A stretch of 64,000 bases of DNA from Zunongwangia endophytica (lineage in GTDB: Bacteria; Bacteroidota; Bacteroidia; Flavobacteriales; Flavobacteriaceae). Location of the stretch: assembly GCF_030409505.1 (NCBI RefSeq), contig NZ_JAUFPZ010000002.1, positions 2,053,501-2,117,500 of the forward strand. The letters are read 5' to 3'. Below the pieces are notes generated by a model, which worked only from the letters and a program-made list of their open reading frames with translations, ran no database searches and had not been told where the DNA came from. Made by a program: the position numbers and the translations under genes. Shown here one piece after another: positions 62,071 through 64,000 of the stretch; positions within the stretch are counted from its first letter, which is position 1, and each line of letters opens with the position of its first letter.

Positions 62071-62705
62071 ATCCCTGGCTTATATATAGTGTAGGTTTTA
62101 TTGCTCAAATTCTTTTTTCTGGACGTTTATTGTTGCAATGGATCCTTTCTGAAAAACATCAAAAAGTCTTGAGTCCGAGTATTTTCTGGAAGTTGAGTTT
62201 AATAGCGTCTTTTCTGCTCTTTATTTATGGCGATTTACAGGATGATTTCTCGATCATGTTTGGACAGGCTATTACCTACTATATCTATATTAGAAATTTA
62301 CAGCTGCAAGGAGAATGGGATAAAATCAAACGCATATTTCAGTTACTCATATATTTATTTCCTGCTTTTATACTACTTTACAATTACAATAATGGAACAT
62401 TAGATTTGCAACGTTTCTTTGGTAACGAAAGCATTCCTTTCTGGCTGGTGATATTAGGTACGATTGCTCAAATTATTTTTAATCTTCGGTTTCTATATCA
62501 ATGGATCTATTCTGAAAGAAAAAAGGAAAGTGTCCTCCCATTGGGATTTTGGATATTAAGCCTTATTGGCGCCAGTTTAATTTTAGTTTACGCCATTATT
62601 AGAAAAGATCCCGTTTTATTTACAGGACATATTTTTGGAAGTATAGTTTATGTAAGAAATATTATCTTAAATCAAAAAACTAAACAACAATTAAATGAAG
62701 CTTAA
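62067..62705 (+). CDS. membrane protein with two LAB_N (lipid A biosynthesis N-terminal) repeats
   Basis: The protein duplicates the LAB_N module (PF07578): IAQILFSGRLLLQWILSEK then SPSIFWKLSLI and YYIYIRNLQL in the first half, and IAQIIFNLRFLYQWIYSER then LPLGFWILSLI and IVYVRNIIL in the second half (about residues 139-205). There are roughly six membrane helices. Such proteins accompany polyprenyl-phosphate sugar synthases and GT-C transferases and may move or present the lipid-linked sugar. That role is inference. Both flanking genes overlap it (4 bp and 11 bp). Confidence 0.84.
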   Translation: MNPWLIYSVGFIAQILFSGRLLLQWILSEKHQKVLSPSIFWKLSLIASFLLFIYGDLQDDFSIMFGQAITYYIYIRNLQLQGEWDKIKRIFQLLIYLFPAFILLYNYNNGTLDLQRFFGNESIPFWLVILGTIAQIIFNLRFLYQWIYSERKKESVLPLGFWILSLIGASLILVYAIIRKDPVLFTGHIFGSIVYVRNIILNQKTKQQLNEA

Positions 62706-64000
62706 ATTTCATAGATATTTGCTTGCCCTAATTTGTGTTTGCATCCTCATATTTTTCTTTAATCTGGATGCTATCTACATAAATATTATGGAAGCTCGAA
62801 ATTTTGGTTCGGCTAGAGAGATGTTAACTTTAGATCATTGGTTGCTTACCACTTTAAACGATATTCCTAGATACGAAAAACCTCCTTTACCTACCTGGTT
62901 AACTGCAATTTCGGCTAAAATATTTGGCATTGAGCGTTTATGGGCTTTACGCATGCCAGCTGCCTGCGCAGCAACTTTGCTTACAGTTTCTTTATACAAA
63001 TTTTCAGAATTAATAAATATTACAAGGAAACAAGCATTTATAGCAGCACTTGTTGCAGTTACTTCTTTTTATATCATCTTTTCTGGTAGAAATGGACAAT
63101 GGGACATTTTTACTCATTCATTTATGATGGTATCTATTTACTTTTTGTTCCAATTATTTAATGATGATAAAAAGTTATGGCACAACACATTGTTGGGAGG
63201 AATCTTCTTTGGATTTTCTATACTAAGTAAAGGTCCAGTGTCTTTTTATACGCTATTCTTACCTTTTGTAATTGCTTATACTATAGTTTATAAACTTCAC
63301 CATTCTAAAAGAAAATGGCCTGCTCTGATCGTGTTTTTAATTCTTGGTTTATCAGTTGGATTATGGTGGTTTGCTTATGTAAGAATAGCAGACCCCATTG
63401 CATTTTTAGATATCGCTAAAGACGAAGCAGCTAACTGGGGCAATTACAATACAAGGCCGTTTTATTATTATTGGAGCTTCTTTACACAAAGTGGCATCTG
63501 GACAATTCCGTCTTTCGTTGCGTTACTTTACCCTTACTTAAAAAATAAAGTTAGCAATAAAAAAGCATACCAATTTGCTATTCTATGGACACTTATTTCA
63601 GTAATACTTCTTTCAATCATCCCCGAGAAAAAGTCTAGATATCTCCTACCGGTGCTGATTCCTATGGCACTAAATACCTCATTTTACATAGAATATTTAT
63701 TCAGAAATTATTCAATTTCAAAGCTGAAAGAGAAATGGATTGTTCATTTTAATTTTGGGCTCATCGCGATTTTAGGTATTACTTTTCCTATCGTTGCTCC
63801 ATTTTTTTTAAAACTTAGCGGAATTTATTATTTATGGTACATTCTAACATCTATTGCCTTAGCAGGTATTGGGTTTGGAATATTCTACTTCTTCAAAAAG
63901 AAAAAAATTGCAAAGATTTTTTATCTCACTATAAGCTTTATCTGTATAACCATAATTTTTGGTTTTCCACTCGTGGATACTCTTATTAATAATCCTAATT
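62695..64000 (+). CDS. ArnT/PMT-like GT-C glycosyltransferase (GT83), truncated by window end
   Basis: The frame is open from the ATG at 62695 to the window edge (435 codons), with no stop. The N-terminal helix is followed by the catalytic-loop pattern NIMEARNFGSAREML, RYEKPPLPTWL (conserved in ArnT) and later ILSKGPVSFY, and many membrane helices. This family transfers a sugar from a polyprenyl phosphate to lipid A or other periplasmic acceptors. It overlaps the LAB_N gene by 11 bp. The 3' end lies outside the window. Confidence 0.85.
   Translation, partial: MKLKFHRYLLALICVCILIFFFNLDAIYINIMEARNFGSAREMLTLDHWLLTTLNDIPRYEKPPLPTWLTAISAKIFGIERLWALRMPAACAATLLTVSLYKFSELINITRKQAFIAALVAVTSFYIIFSGRNGQWDIFTHSFMMVSIYFLFQLFNDDKKLWHNTLLGGIFFGFSILSKGPVSFYTLFLPFVIAYTIVYKLHHSKRKWPALIVFLILGLSVGLWWFAYVRIADPIAFLDIAKDEAANWGNYNTRPFYYYWSFFTQSGIWTIPSFVALLYPYLKNKVSNKKAYQFAILWTLISVILLSIIPEKKSRYLLPVLIPMALNTSFYIEYLFRNYSISKLKEKWIVHFNFGLIAILGITFPIVAPFFLKLSGIYYLWYILTSIALAGIGFGIFYFFKKKKIAKIFYLTISFICITIIFGFPLVDTLINNPN

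Overview
This 64 kb window looks like chromosome from a member of the Bacteroidota, most likely a Flavobacteriaceae species of the Gramella/Zunongwangia type. The base composition is AT-rich. Shine-Dalgarno sites are essentially absent. Several intergenic regions carry the TAnnTTTG -7 element typical of this phylum. The long SecA, the DUF4199, DUF2911 and DUF2795 proteins, MeaB, Ohr and the metzincin-like lipoprotein also fit. Genus assignment is inference. I saw no rRNA, tRNA, insertion sequence, phage or CRISPR array.

0-11.5 kb is envelope housekeeping: a NamZ-type muramidase lipoprotein, a YkgJ cysteine-cluster protein, a methyltransferase, a metalloprotease lipoprotein, recQ, a kdsD-tatC-AhpD-like-lptB run, pssA and lnt. 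The lptB reading frame is broken by an apparent one-base deletion in a G run.

11.7-44.4 kb is one uninterrupted minus-strand block of about 33 kb that makes a capsule or exopolysaccharide. Transcription starts with wza (outer-membrane exporter) and wzc (tyrosine autokinase with a nine-fold Tyr-Gly tail). It continues through a methyltransferase, the ABC exporter wzm/wzt, a sulfotransferase and many family 2, family 4 and GT-B glycosyltransferases, to a pyruvyltransferase. A second apparent promoter at 25.76 kb precedes a nonulosonic-acid cassette. This consists of a CMP-sugar synthetase fused to a HAD phosphatase, a synthase that resembles the mammalian 9-phosphate synthase and lacks the SAF domain, and a GT-B transferase. 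The block ends with more glycosyltransferases, a Wzy/ligase-like membrane protein and the polyprenyl-phosphate sugar transferase that starts the chain. No Wzx flippase is visible, so the export logic is mixed. The predicted product is an anionic glycan (nonulosonate, possible sulfate and pyruvate ketals).

44.5-60.3 kb returns to housekeeping: an ABC-F ATPase, a methyltransferase, a LolD-like ATPase, a short unlisted membrane protein, PduO, a DUF2795 protein, secA, a DUF4199 protein, an M23 peptidase, an ECF sigma/anti-sigma/adhesin-like operon, a DUF2911 protein, ohr and meaB. Two intergenic islands (46.4-47.0 and 53.4-54.1 kb) carry structured repeats.

60.3-64.0 kb holds a UDP-uronate-type epimerase divergent from an overlapping trio: a DPM-like GT2, a protein with two LAB_N repeats, and an ArnT-like GT83 cut by the window edge. 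This may decorate lipid A or another lipid with a polyprenyl-phosphate-linked sugar.
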